In this document: positions 53,102 through 64,000 of the stretch, one piece after another
Numbering within the stretch: position 1 is the stretch's first letter
Layout of the letters: the number at the start of each line of letters is the position of its first letter
NCBI RefSeq assembly: GCF_008831285.2
Contig: NC_045138.2
Location: 13,590,571 to 13,654,570 of the forward strand
Origin: Nymphaea colorata
Lineage: Eukaryota; Streptophyta; Magnoliopsida; Nymphaeales; Nymphaeaceae
Reading direction: 5' to 3'
Length of the DNA: 64,000 nucleotides
Position numbers and translations under genes: made by a program
Notes under the pieces: generated by a model
The model's database searches: none
The model's input: the letters and a program-made list of their open reading frames with translations, nothing else
What the model was told of the DNA's origin: nothing

Positions 53102-53321
53102 ATGGCAGGGTGAGCGCCATTATCGGCTCACCACATGGCTCGTCGCCCACTCTGCCGGCCCGCGCCCTCGCACTCACGGGGATCCGAGCTCCTTCTCAAC
53201 CCCAGAGCTTCCGCTCCGGGAAAAGAAAACTTAAAAAGGAGGAGAGAAGAAGAGGCAAGGTAAAAGGAAGGAGGGACTTCCCCCTGCTCGCTCGCCCCCT
53301 TGGCTTTTCGCCTACCATGTG
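53031..53321 (+). promoter_or_regulatory. WAG leader region
   Basis: A (GA)n run at 53073-53100 is followed by GC- and AG-rich sequence up to the ATG. A weak TATA-like CTATATCTATACAA lies at 52981-52994. An ATG at 53317 is followed at once by TGA, forming a minimal start-stop upstream of the real start at 53322. Confidence 0.45.
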
Positions 53322-56300
53322 ATGGGGACTTCCCCTGCAACCCAACCTTCACCCAAAGGCCCCAAAGTCAATCCCCCTGTACCAAAGTGTTCGACCAAAT
53401 GCCTCAACCAAACCTCCACCCTCTCATCATCCTCCTCCTCCTGCTCCTCCTCTACTGATGCCACCTTAGACGAAGATCTCCTCAACATAAGTTTTGGGTC
53501 TTCGTCAACCGTCACCACCACCACCACCAGCACCACAGACATCAAGTGCAGTACCAGTAGTAGTACAGCAGCCGCCGAGGACGGCGGCAGCGCCTGGCGG
53601 TGCCCGCCACTGGCGATGAGCGACCTCCGGTTCCTGCGCCGGTTGGGGAGCGGCGACATAGGGAGTGTGTACTTGGTGGAGATGAAGGTGTCCGGGGCGG
53701 TCTTCGCCGCAAAGGTGATGGACAAGCGGGAGCTTGTGAGGAGGAATAAGGTGGGAAGGGCGAGGACGGAGAAGGAAATCCTGGAGGCCGTGAGCCACCC
53801 GTTCCTGCCAAGATTGCATGCCGCCATCGAGTCCGGCCGGTGGTCCTGCCTCGTCACTGAATTCTGCCCCGGCGGGGACCTTCACGTCCTCCGCCAGCTC
53901 CAGCCGGCCAAGAGGTTCGATGAGGCCGCCGCCAGGTACGTCCTCTCTCTCGCTCCCCCTCCTGTGCGCTTTGGATCCTGCGCTGAAATTACTGCGGTCG
54001 GGCTTACCGATATTACCATTATCCTATTCTTACTTGAAGTTGGCGGTCATTCTTTTCCGTGTAAGCAATGTTATCACAAGAAGAATAATTACTGTTACGT
54101 GAACATGGTCTTAAACTGGGCCCTGCCTGTAAAATAATCCCACTTTTTTTCCAGCCACAGCAAAGAGAATGATGATGGTGGTGAATCTTGACCATCCCAG
54201 TTCCCACCATGATAACCATGATGATGGTTGTCATCGTCTTGGTCATTATCATCACCCCGTCGCCCGAGGCTTTCTCCCTACTGAATGATTACCAGGCAAT
54301 ATTGGTAGCCATTTTCATCATCGTGATGGATACTAAGATCAGGAACATTCCGTAGTTTTGGGCTTTTCTGTGATGGAATGGTGACCGTGTCTCCGACATA
54401 GAGGAGAAAGGAAATTGTTTTGTAAAAACTGAATTGAAAATCTCATGGCTATTGCTCTTGCTTCATATAAAAAAAATGTAGGATGGCCTTAAAGAATGAA
54501 AGCAACCAAAAAATTGCATGGTGGATAGGTTATGAACCCAATTGTTTCTCTTTCTTCTTTTTTTGTTTTAAATCTGCGACCAAGCCAGGAGGAAACTTCT
54601 CCGTTGTTGACCATACTTTTGGAGGTACTCAATCGGCAGAAATGTTCGAAACTCTTGTATCAACCTACTTGGACATGATTCTGCAGCGCTGTGAACTCGT
54701 GAATTCTGAGGCTTGATGATGACAAAAAAGTTGCCAGTGTAACATGAAGCGTATCCTTATGGACCAGTGTTTCTCCGTCCAAATCGCAGGAGAATGCCTC
54801 CTGCAATGGAAAACGAGACAGAATACCTTAATTCATGCTAGAAGAAACCATCCCTTTTTCGTCCCTATTGCATTAATTTCTGTGAAACCGCAGTTATCTT
54901 GTGAAGCGATACCTAATTGCTGCCTTTTGTCAACCAAAGAGTGATATAATTCAAATAGATGTTCAATGATCATTATAAAATGTGCTTTAGTACTTACAAG
55001 ATGGTAGGTGAATATGAGCTCTAAAGATAGATACAATTTTCATTAGCCTTGCAGAAGCCCGCTTTGGTTAAGCGGCCGTTTTCGTAATTTGAAAGCTGAA
55101 GTCATTTTTTTTATTATTATTAGTTCACAGCAACGGAACAAATTCCGAAACATCTTTGTCTTTCAGAAAATTTTCTGAATGGCTCGGATCCAGGTTTGGT
55201 TAAGTCAATTGGTCCAGGTATTATCTATCCCAGTTGTACATCTACCTTCACTTGCATGATTCATGCGTCCGGCTTAACCCGCCGAGAGAGTAGGTCCAGG
55301 TGGGTCTCACTGGGCCTTGTAAAATAGAAACAGAAACTGGCTACACCCGGTTGGCTCCTTCTACGCTGGGTCCAGACAGACCCAGATCTATGGCAGAGGT
55401 CTTATTTAATGCATCCGCGATAACTTCACGATGTACATCAATACGGTATGTTGGACTGCCTCGCTTTCTGGGCAATTGCATTTAAACTCCACACCTTCTT
55501 TTGTGCAGAAGCATGCACTAAAATAGATTTTTCTGAAATTGTCATACTCATCTCTGTGTGTGTGTGTGAGTGCATGTGCATGTGCATTCACTCCGTAGTC
55601 CCAGTCATCTTGTTTTGGAGTAACTGTGGTTACATCGGATGAGATTCGTATTAGAGGTGAGCTTTAAGGCCAGAAGAACCTTCAAGATCGGTGTAGCCGA
55701 ATTCCACCGATTAGATATTATATGTAGTAATTTACAACCAGAGTATCTATGGTGGTGCTTTTGTTTGAATCCAGAGAGCAGATTCGAGGAATCCACGAAG
55801 CGATTCGCAGCTTGCGATGGCATCAAATCCATCTACAGTCTTTTAACAGTTACAGCAGAAAATCTTTCAAGGCCATCATCTCCATTTTATCTTCTCCGCT
55901 TGGCAATATGTGAACTCATCTGCTTAAACCAATCTCTTAAATATATTCACGTTCTGAATCAAAGCCATTCTTAAACAACAGGAGATTAGAAATTTCTTTA
56001 TTTAGTTTTTGAAGTTTTGGATGTTTGATCTCTTGGCTTTGGATTGTAGATTCTATGCTGCGGAGGTGGTCGTGGCGCTGGAGTACGTCCACATGTTGGG
56101 GATCGTGTATCGTGATCTAAAGCCGGAAAACGTGCTCGTGAGATCGGACGGTCACATTATGCTCACAGATTTCGACCTCTCTCTGAGGTGCGACGCTCCG
56201 ACTTCCGCCACCTTTCTGCTCTCCGACTCCTCTTCCGGTCCCAAGTTCGGACCCGACCCGAGACGCTTCCCGGCCACCTCATGCATACTCCCCGGCTGCA

Positions 56301-56851
56301 TCGTCCCTGCGGTCTCCTGCTTCCACCCCATGCGCCGCTGGAAGAAACGCTCAACCAAGAAGTCCGTCCCCGACGTCGTCGCCGAGCCCGCCGACGTCCG
56401 TTCCATGTCATTCGTCGGCACCCATGAGTACCTCGCGCCGGAGATCATCTCCGGAGACGGCCACGGCAGCGCGGTGGACTGGTGGACCCTCGGCATCTTC
56501 GTCTTCGAGCTCCTCTACGGCGTCACCCCCTTCCGGGGTGCCGACCACGAGTCAACGCTCGCCAACATCGTCGCGCGCGCGCTCGAGGTCCCCACCGGGG
56601 ATGCAGCCGGCAGCGTGTCGAATGCGGCTCGGGAATTCATCGCCGCTCTGCTGGTGAAGGAGCCGGAGAAGCGGCTCGGCTCCACCTTGGGCGCAGCAGC
56701 CGTGAAGCGCCACCCTTTCTTTGATGGGGTTAATTGGGCGCTGCTGAGGTGCGCCACCCCGCCGTATGTGCCGCCGACGCCGTCGGCCTCCCGCGCAGCT
56801 GATATGGCTGCGAAAGACAGCAGTTCGGATAGCAACGTACCATATTTCTAA
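53322..56851 (+). CDS. WAG: AGC VIII (AGC3) protein kinase, WAG type
   Basis: Two exons, 53322-53935 and 56050-56851, joined at a phase-2 intron inside an Arg codon (AAAR|FYAAE), give 471 residues; Arabidopsis WAG1/WAG2 have about 480. Residues 1-98 are a Ser/Thr-rich tail with poly-Ser and poly-Thr runs. The kinase domain has GSGDIG (109-114), Lys131 (AAKVMD), Asp227 in [11 protein letters not shown] (245-247) and an insertion with [16 protein letters not shown] and a basic KKRSTKK patch, then [15 protein letters not shown]. The insertion and the tail TPPYVPP separate it from PINOID and PID2 and match WAG. Family knowledge: WAG kinases phosphorylate PIN auxin carriers and steer auxin flow. 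The basic insertion fits plasma-membrane association as in relatives. The exons are strongly GC-rich at third positions, unlike neighbouring genes. The 2.1-kb intron is unusual, since I recall WAG genes as intron-poor. The first in-frame ATG is at 53322. Confidence 0.92.
53936..54260 (+). repeat. WAG intron segment related to the downstream repeat family
   Basis: The intron starts GTACGT, a CT-rich run, then GCGCTTTGGATCCTGCG (53966-53982), AAATTACTGCGG, CCATTATCCTATTCTTACTT, CCGTGTAAGCAATG (54057-54070), AAGAAGAATAATTACTG, and ends in a GAT/ATC-rich tract (54165-54260). The same words in the same order recur downstream at 59.4-62.7 kb. Confidence 0.7.
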
Positions 56852-59400
56852 AGACCTCCAGTCTGCAGCTAGCACTGTCTGTTGACATAGCAGCTGGCTT
56901 TTCCTATTCTGTGCCGTGAATATGCATAAGGCAGGCATGTGATGCAGTAGAACCATTAGGTTTCAGTATGCCACCAAGTTTTCTTTCTGCCGCTGGTGGA
57001 ACGGCTGCAGTCATTCATCTCGTTGATTGCTTAATTTGCTTAGTGACCAGCTGACCGTTGTTTCTTCACCCTTCGTTTGGAAGTTCTAATGAATGACTTG
57101 GTTGCACTTGCTCCATGATCTAAGAATCATGAATTTCTGGCAACCCACCTTCTATATTTGTTTGTTTGTTTTTCTTCTTTTCTTTTCTTGGATTTGCATG
57201 TGAGAAACTATAGGAGATCGCTGTTCTGCACTTTGTGTACTCCAAAGAATAATTTTATTGGCCTTGGGTGCATTTGATGATTAGCTTCTGTTAATTAAAA
57301 CGGAACGGTGCTAGATGCATGGGTTTTAAAAATAGCACTGCCGGGCAGCAGTAACATGAGTGAAACTGATCCATGGTATGGTGCTCCATATACACGAAGA
57401 AGAGCTAGTTGTTGTTGTTGATTATGATGATGACCATGATGATGTTGATGATGATTATGGTGCAACAGCTTTTTATGCGCGGGGTGCATCGTGCTATCAT
57501 AACCACAGGCAGTTCTTCTGATCATGGATGTGCTCGTTCATTATCAATTCGTATTTGCATATGTTCAACATATCATTGTTTATTTTATGTCATTCTTTCT
57601 CTCTGTAATTGAAGAAAATTAAGAAACAAAAGGAATCTCTCTCTCTCTCTCTCTCTTCTCGCTTTCCAAATTCTGAACCTGACCAGTCGGTTACAGAGCC
57701 ATCACAGCCATACAATCAAAATGCATAGAATAAGCCGAATGGAAAAGCTGACAATCTTTCGGATCCAATATTCTTGAAATCTGATTTATCTGACATGGCA
57801 CTTATGAACAAAACTCATACTTTTTTACCGGGAAGTTTATCCTCTGCAATTACTAGCTACAGCTTCCCCGACAACTCTCATTCTTGATCTGGGTACTGGA
57901 ACCGGTTATATTTTCCTCCCCCCCGACGTTCTGAATTTGTCATGCCTTACAGAGCATGACACCAAAGCAAAGACGATTAGCGTCCGAAGTCCCGAAGTCC
58001 CGAAGCTTCATCTGCATGTGAAAATTTTCCGACAATTAAAAAACAGAGCTGGGGTTAATTTCATTAGGAAACGAAAAACATGTAGAGCATTTACTATTTG
58101 AGGATACCTTAATTTTAGATAAATCACGTCATGAAGACTTCCACAAACGTTCTTACAGATGGTTGCGTTTCTTATCTATGGTTAACCACATACATAGAGG
58201 CAAGGCGGAAACAAGCGTTTCTAAGTTTATGAGGTGCATGATTGCTTCAAATTTTAAATTCATAGATTTGATGCAGCATGTTTTAAAGTTCTACGCTTTA
58301 ATCTATGGTTCATCAAACGAATTATTAATCTTGGGTTGGATTTCAGATTCACACTTAGATCCTCTTAATGACAACTGATCGATGATCAGAAAAGGAAGGG
58401 ATTGATCTTAAACTACTGTTCTCAAATTAAAGTAGATGAAAGGAAAGGGAACCCATCAACATATTAGACATCTAAGACTCTGAATCTTGTAGTCGTTTGA
58501 TCATTGGGTGAAAGCAACCAGATCTATAATTGGGAATACAAGAAGAAACAAAAAGTAACATGGCTTCAGCATGATGATAAAAAAATTATACACTTGAAAT
58601 TTTGCGCACGAGCTTAAGTTCTTGTTTCAAAATTGGAGAAACAAGTATTATTTTAATATATTGGCGCGGGGCTTTTATTTTTTTAAAAGAAAAGGCACAT
58701 GAATCCTGTGCTCAAGAAAGGCAAACTTGATAAATACTCCAACAATTGATAAAAGGAAGAACGCAACCAACGAAAGTAAAGTTCGGCGAGAAAGAAGCGT
58801 ACACGCATTTAGTGGACCAGAAGTCAATTTCTTTTTGGGATCTTTTCTCCTTGTTTTAGTAACTAAAACTTTCAGTTACGTTGCATAGTGCAGCAACCCA
58901 ATGGGTCATTAATTGTTTGAGCTGCTTCCAAGTTTTCAGTTGGCGGAGTCCCGCGATCAGGCAATTAAAGTTCATAATAATCGACCAGGCAATGGCAGAT
59001 TTTCAGGTTGACATCTTGCGGTTTTCTTACGTTAAAATATAAACAACGTCAAGCTTACTGAAATAGATGTTTCATGTAGATTAGTAATTTAGTTGTGTGA
59101 TCACGGTTAGGCATGCGTATATGAAGGTTTTACCACTCTTACTACCGCTTGCCATGATCCTCGGTCAGATCTAAGTTTGAATTAGAGGCGCATATCGCTT
59201 GCAGGCTTCCTTTGTTAGTTTCTTCAGAGATGGCAACAGCTGCTACAATTTTTCTCCATGGTTTGAGAAAAGAAAAAAATTTTCTCAATTACGTAGCGGA
59301 CACACAGCCATTCGCCAACTAGTGGCAATATATTTCTGCAAGCTGATTCGACATAAATGATCAGAGAAAAAGAAATCTGTCTCAGACAGCAGGGGAAGTT
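56852..59400. other. WAG 3' region and spacer
   Basis: WAG 3' UTR followed by AT-rich sequence. A GTT/GAT trinucleotide-rich tract lies at 57408-57462 and a CT microsatellite at 57632-57656. No gene was recognised. Confidence 0.5.
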
Positions 59401-59660
59401 TCTGTACGTCTTTTCTCTCTCTCTCTATTTCTCTCGAAGTACGAGAGCTTCGGATCCTGCAGTATGATTATTATTGCTGCCATTAATTACCACCATTAAT
59501 ATTTTGTCTTTATTCTACTTTGGAGTTGCCAGCCATTCGATAAGTGTAAGTAATGTCATCATTACAGGAAGAAGAAGATAAATATTAGTTTTAAGCAATC
59601 GTGCTAAGTACGTGCGCTTTGGATCCTGCGCAAAATTACCGTATTTAGTTTCGTTATAAA
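59401..59660 (+). repeat. WAG-intron-like repeat pair A/B
   Basis: A CT-rich run, then core A GAGCTTCGGATCCTGC (59445-59460), CCATTAATTACCACCATTAA, TTTATTCTACTTTGGAGTTG, GTGTAAGTAATGTCATCA, GAAGAAGAAGATAAATATTA and CAATCGTGCTAAGTACGT leading into core B GCGCTTTGGATCCTGCG (59615-59631), identical to the WAG intron core. Spacing A to B is 170 bp. Confidence 0.75.
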
Positions 59661-60692
59661 ATAATTCTAGTTAATTGCATAGACATCCAACCTTCTAACG
59701 GAATTTACAAGGCCGTCCCCCCTAAATATATTTAAACAATTCGCCTCGGTCCTTTTTGGGTAGAGGCATTTTTTGAAATCTGACCGTACTGGGTCCCGCT
59801 CGGGCCCCAAACTCAACCTGAGTTTAGGCTATACTGTTCGAGCCTAGCTCGAGACCGGGCAGGGCCCTGGATTGAGCTAAAATAAAGAAACCTTGTCCTC
59901 GCGGTTGTATCTATTGCATTTTCTTAAGATTCTTATATTTGAATGTACCATTAAAAATCAAATTATAGTAAGAAGGAGTAGGAGTTATCTGTATTGGTCA
60001 TATTTGTTAACCTAGCCCAGCCCGGCCCAGTTCCATCCTTAGTCAAAACCCATCTGCGTTTTAGTTAAACATCTTAGGTGTACTGTTAATTTAGGACGAT
60101 GGTTACCGACGGTCTCTTTTCTTTTCAACATTCACTGAACGCACTATATGTTTTTTATTTATCATGATCTTCAATAAATTTTATACATGTCATGTTTATT
60201 AATGGTCATATACTCGTTGTTGCGCCCTTACATAATTTGCCACAATCACTCTTTTACATTAATCATGTTAGCTACTTCAATCTGGACAAGCTAATAGTTG
60301 TATGGTAATTAAAGGAAGGATACTTCATGTAATTCAACTTCGTCAAAATTTGAGATTACATATCATCATTTCTTTGAAATTTCTAGGTGGATTTCGCATG
60401 AACTTAGACTAGAAAATGAGACTTCTCAGACCGAGAAGACACAACAACACGTACGTGTATGAAATATGTTTTGCGTTAAATAAGAAATTTTACACTTGGA
60501 TTTAGAAATTCGTAAGTTCAAATTAAACGAGAGAGCAATGGGTTTGAACTAGGAAGCTCTATCTTTTTGTTCAATTGTAAATCAATAATATCAGAGAACA
60601 AGTTTCATCTCCCCTAAAGTAGAGACTTGCATGAGATTAATGCTTACTAAAGGAAAAAAAAGTATGACAAAGGAAGGAAATGCCAAAAAACA

Positions 60693-60750
60693 ATATATAT
60701 ATATATATATATATATGTTGTTAATATATATATGTATATATTAACAACAT
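60693..60750. repeat. (TA)n run with perfect inverted repeat
   Basis: A (TA)n run is followed by an inverted repeat at 60715-60750 with 16-bp arms (ATGTTGTTAATATATA and its exact reverse complement) and a 4-base loop. It could form a hairpin or cruciform; it may be the folded-over end of an expanded TA tract. Confidence 0.85.
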
Positions 60751-61354
60751 AATATAAGAAAAATTGGATGTGAATTGTACCTTTTAGTGAACCAAAAGTA
60801 TATCGACCTCCTTCTTGTGTGATTGGTCATAAGTCATCACTCGGCTTCTTTACCGAAGTTGAGCAGTCTTTCCCCGCGAGATTGAACAGGGCGTGCTTCA
60901 ATTAAGCTTCATGGTCTTCGAACCTGGAAGTCCTCTTACCTGCCTCCGACTCTTCAGCTGGCCAGAGTCGACCTCATATGATGAACTTGAGCTAAGACAG
61001 AAACCTCATCACTGCTGGTGCGCCTTGGCTTCGGTTTCCAAATCCCTTGAAGCCATCGCACCCGCCATTAGTTTGCCTTAAACTTGAGAAGATGACGAAC
61101 AGGTATGCATGAGAGCACGTAGCTATGTATATATAGAGGATCTTCATATATATAATCATCTAACTTGATTCCTGACTAGTTCTATGGGACGTAACTATTT
61201 ATAATCCTCTTTGGGAAATCAGCTTCATTCCAACTGTCATATTATTCTTTTATATGTATATGACTTAGATTTCATATATACAGCAAGTTGTGCAAAGGAA
61301 CACGTGTTAAGTGTAATATTTTTTGTTCAGCTCATTAGAAAGAATTATCTTCTC

Positions 61355-61750
61355 GTTCTCTTTCTAGGTCTGAGCTTCGGATCCTGCGACGCCATTAATC
61401 GCTATCATTATCTTTGATAATTACCGGGATCTACAGTCGTCCGTAACGTGTAAGTAACAAGCAGCAGGAGAAGGAAAAGAACAGGAATAGTTTAATCGGA
61501 CGTGCTTGGTACGTGCGCTTTGGATCCTGCGTTACGTTGCCGTCATCTTGTCGTTATCGGCATTATAAAAATGCTTTTACCATATTCTACTGGGGATGGA
61601 TGGCCACTTTTTCACGCTTAATAAATTACTTAAGACTGTTGGAGATGAATAATTAAGTTTACCCTAACGTGGTTGCACCGGAGCGCCGATGGTTGACTTC
61701 TTGTGACCACCGATAATGGATGATGATGATCATGATCATCATAATGTCTT
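61355..61750 (+). repeat. WAG-intron-like repeat pair C/D
   Basis: Core C GAGCTTCGGATCCTGCG (61372-61388) is followed by CCATTAATCGCTATCATTAT, GTGTAAGTAACAAGCAGCAG, AATAGTTTAATCGGACGTGC and a GTACGT leading into core D GCGCTTTGGATCCTGCG (61515-61531). Then come TTGCCGTC, CATATTCTACTGGGGATG and, about 200 bp on, a GATGATGATGATC tract (61708-61745). The order matches pair A/B and the WAG intron. Confidence 0.75.
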
Positions 61751-62079
61751 CATGGTCTTGCAATTAAGGACGTTTAAAGTTTATTGGCCTCCAAATTCAA
61801 CTTTTGTTTCTGCTTAACCCTGTAATTAAACCAGGGCACTTCCAGTTCAATTGAAAGCTAATTTACCCGAATTTAATATAACAAGTGGTCTTGCTTGGTA
61901 GTTAATTGCTGTCGACATATCCAATGGCCGGTCAGCAAGAAAAGGCAAAAAAAGAAAAAAGAAAAACAGAGGAGAATATAAAGAATATTCAAGGCGTTTA
62001 ATTTCTCTTTTCTAAAAGAAAATGGAAACATAGGTGCCTATTTGGAATTAGACTTACCAACGTGGCCCTCGATGAAATT

Positions 62080-62550
62080 TCATCTCTCTCTCTCTCTCTC
62101 TCTCTTCTTTCTGCGCGGGCGCGCCAGTTTTCTTGCTTTGCGTGCCCTTTGGACCCTGAGTGTCTGAGTGATTCACCAGCATATCATATTCTACTGGGGA
62201 TTAGCACAGAAAGAAAAAATAACATAAATGCGATTGTCAACTCTGGAACGAGGGACCTGGCTCATGTTAAGCACAGAAAATCTTATCCTACAAAACAATC
62301 TTATCATGCAGACCAAGTTCAGTGGAACTTTCCGCCAAGTTCAGTGAAACTTTCCGCCATGGCTACCTCCACAATCACCACCACCACCCATCATATTTCT
62401 TGCACTCATTTCCTTCCTATTGGGGCCTTCTTGTCATTATGTATAAGCCTTGCAGATCTTCACAATGATAATTAATGGTGATCATTTTCCTCAAAGTGAA
62501 AAAAGTTAAGTTTCATGGTGATTTTTGCAGAGACCATTGTCATCATCATC
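62080..62550 (+). repeat. WAG-intron-like repeat E (degraded)
   Basis: A (CT)n run, then GTGCCCTTTGGACCCTGAG (62152-62170), CATATTCTACTGGGGATTAG (shared with the unit after core D), and about 200 bp later ATCACCACCACCACC and further ATC-rich sequence. A 22-bp tandem duplication (AAGTTCAGTGGAACTTTCCG plus two bases) lies inside at 62315-62358. Confidence 0.6.
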
Positions 62551-62565
62551 TTCACTGTCGACTTA

Positions 62566-63040
62566 CGGCGCCTCTCTCTGTCGTCCACATTATCGATTTA
62601 CTGCGCCTCTCTCTTTCGTTATGCAAACGCTTTGGATCCCCGGTGTAATTACTGTCGTTGTCAGTAGGAAATGCTCCCGCATTATCTTATTCCACGTTCG
62701 GATTAGTAATTTTCCTTTGCGGGGTACTGCAATCAACAGAGAAGAATAGTATCCACTGTTGAATGAACAGGGCCACTCTGAGATGATGGGCTCGACTCGT
62801 TAAAAAAATGAAGTCGTCGGGCAATTTACTTGGATAAATTTTCTTACCAAGAAGATGACAACCATGCTCGTATATTACGTGATCTCTGCTTCTTCATAAC
62901 AATCATAACGACGAAGGCCTTCATCATACGATGAATGATGCGTATCATTGCCGTCTACACTTAATTATGTGCCCCTCAATTTATAGTCATCATCATCCTA
63001 ATCATCATTATGATCACATAGCGCATGATTACTATTCATT
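62566..63040 (+). repeat. WAG-intron-like repeat F
   Basis: CCTCTCTCT, then ACGCTTTGGATCCCCGG (62627-62643), TGTAATTACTGTCGTTG, GCATTATCTTATTCCACGTT, and from about 62900 an ATC/CAT-rich tract. After the core it follows the WAG intron (AAATTACTGCGG, CATTATCCTATTCTTAC) more closely than the other copies. Confidence 0.65.
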
Positions 63041-64000
63041 TATGATTTATGATGCACACACAATCTTAAATATTTTTTTTCGGGGTCGGGTGCATTTGAA
63101 TCCTTCATCAAGCCGTGTGATTTGGCAACGATTAAACGGGCCAGGTGCTTGATTACATATGGTTAATTAACCAAGTATCCATGGATTCAAGAGCAGCCCC
63201 AAATCCCGTGCTCTTAGATCTTGTATCTTCGGCAGCCCAGCTAGAATAGCAAATCAGGATTTGAGGTTTTGAATTTTAAGCTTTACCTACTCTTATCCAT
63301 AGTTTGATAGCCATGCAGGATTTTGCTGTGAAAATATGCAAATCGTTTGAGATTATAATCACATACATCCAAGGCGCAAAATATTATAATTCGGATGACA
63401 TCACGACCAGCTACCATGTGCATCCAATTAAGAATTCATCCACGCACAGACAGATGCTTTGTTCGAGCAGAAGAGACTGAATAGCTTGTTTTGTTCAGTC
63501 TCATGCCGACAAGGTCGAATATAGAACTGCGGAAACTACGACTACATGATTAATCTTTGTTATTTGAGCCAAAAGTGTTCTCAAGTCAACCGGTTGTGGG
63601 AGTAAGCTCGATCTTTTTCAAGTCAGGTTTATCAATAATAATCTTGGTGTTTCTCCCTTAGCTGAAATTCAATTTAAACTAAAATATGAATTACATAAAT
63701 ATACATCGCCCAGACCATGTGCGGGTGCGGCACTCATGGTAATGTTTTTTTTCTTTCTGTTGAATTAACGTTCACTTAATGTAGAACTATTATATAAAAA
63801 CAACTTGAAATATTATTCGATTAAAGGACTGATTTCTAGCTATTGTTTTGCCTTCTATGATGGGCAAAAACAGTAAATGATGGGATTTGAGAAGAATATT
63901 CCCCCAGCTGGTGAACCGTCACTCAAAGGGCGCGGTGCCATTAAATAGACCAAAATGGTTCGTTGGTTTGTAGTATTAATTGCAGATATTTGTTTTTTTC
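63041..64000. other. Right-edge sequence, nothing recognised
   Basis: Mostly AT-rich single-copy-looking sequence without a coding region, RNA gene or mobile element that I can support. Confidence 0.4.

Noticed and set aside
53312..53885. Long antisense frames opposite WAG exon 1
   Set aside because: High GC at third codon positions leaves few stops on the other strand; the sense frame is clearly a kinase.
56152..56956. Several antisense and shifted frames over WAG exon 2
   Set aside because: The same GC effect; the sense frame carries all kinase motifs.
60893..61081. Plus-strand frame of 62 codons in a GC-richer patch
   Set aside because: No recognisable motif, no signal peptide and no promoter; too short to support.
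59401..63040. Tandem WAG pseudogenes
   Set aside because: Only intron-like sequence is shared; no kinase codons were found beside any unit.

Overview
This is a plant nuclear genome segment, almost certainly from a flowering plant. The evidence is GT-AG split genes with many introns, AT-rich introns and spacers full of TA, GA/CT and TG microsatellites, and proteins of plant-only families (AGC VIII kinases with a DFD motif, a GH100 neutral invertase, the BTB-LRR protein FBL11). I cannot name the species. No virus, bacterial insert, CRISPR array or intact transposon was seen.

Layout, left to right. (1) 2355-5035, minus: an enhancer-of-polycomb-related gene (EPCR type); its last exons are not visible and probably lie beyond the left edge. 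(2) About 5.7-10.5 kb: AT-rich spacer with degenerate repeats and one doubtful small secreted-peptide ORF. (3) 10762-21847, minus: complete FBL11, rebuilt as 19 exons coding 967 residues. (4) 22434-28891, plus: complete HDA9 class I histone deacetylase, 14 exons, 431 residues, head to head with FBL11 with 586 bp between the start codons. (5) 31750-36087, plus: chloroplast-type alkaline/neutral invertase (INVE type), 6 exons, 631 residues. (6) 39710-43136, minus: KIPK-type AGC VIII kinase, 2 coding exons, 847 residues, with a probable intron in its leader. (7) About 45.2-53.0 kb: gene-poor spacer with a 3-copy 47-bp minisatellite and a doubtful small ORF. (8) 53322-56851, plus: WAG-type AGC VIII kinase, 2 exons, 471 residues, GC-rich exons. 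(9) 56852-64000: no gene recognised, but a set of degenerate repeats that resemble the start of the WAG intron.

Functional themes (inference from families): two chromatin genes (EPCR, HDA9), one probable ubiquitin-ligase adaptor (FBL11), one sugar-metabolism enzyme (INVE) and two auxin/growth-related AGC kinases. They do not form a pathway. The nearness of FBL11 and a KIPK-type kinase recalls Arabidopsis chromosome 2, where as I recall At2g36350 and At2g36370 are neighbours, so this may be an old syntenic block.

The most unusual signal is at 59.4-62.7 kb. Six degraded copies of the first ~150 bp of the WAG intron, each centred on a word like GCGCTTTGGATCCTGCG, lie downstream of the gene. Four of them form two related pairs, and several are followed by GAT/ATC-rich tracts as in the intron itself. 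Exon coordinates were set by hand from splice signals and reading frame; each may be off by a base or two.
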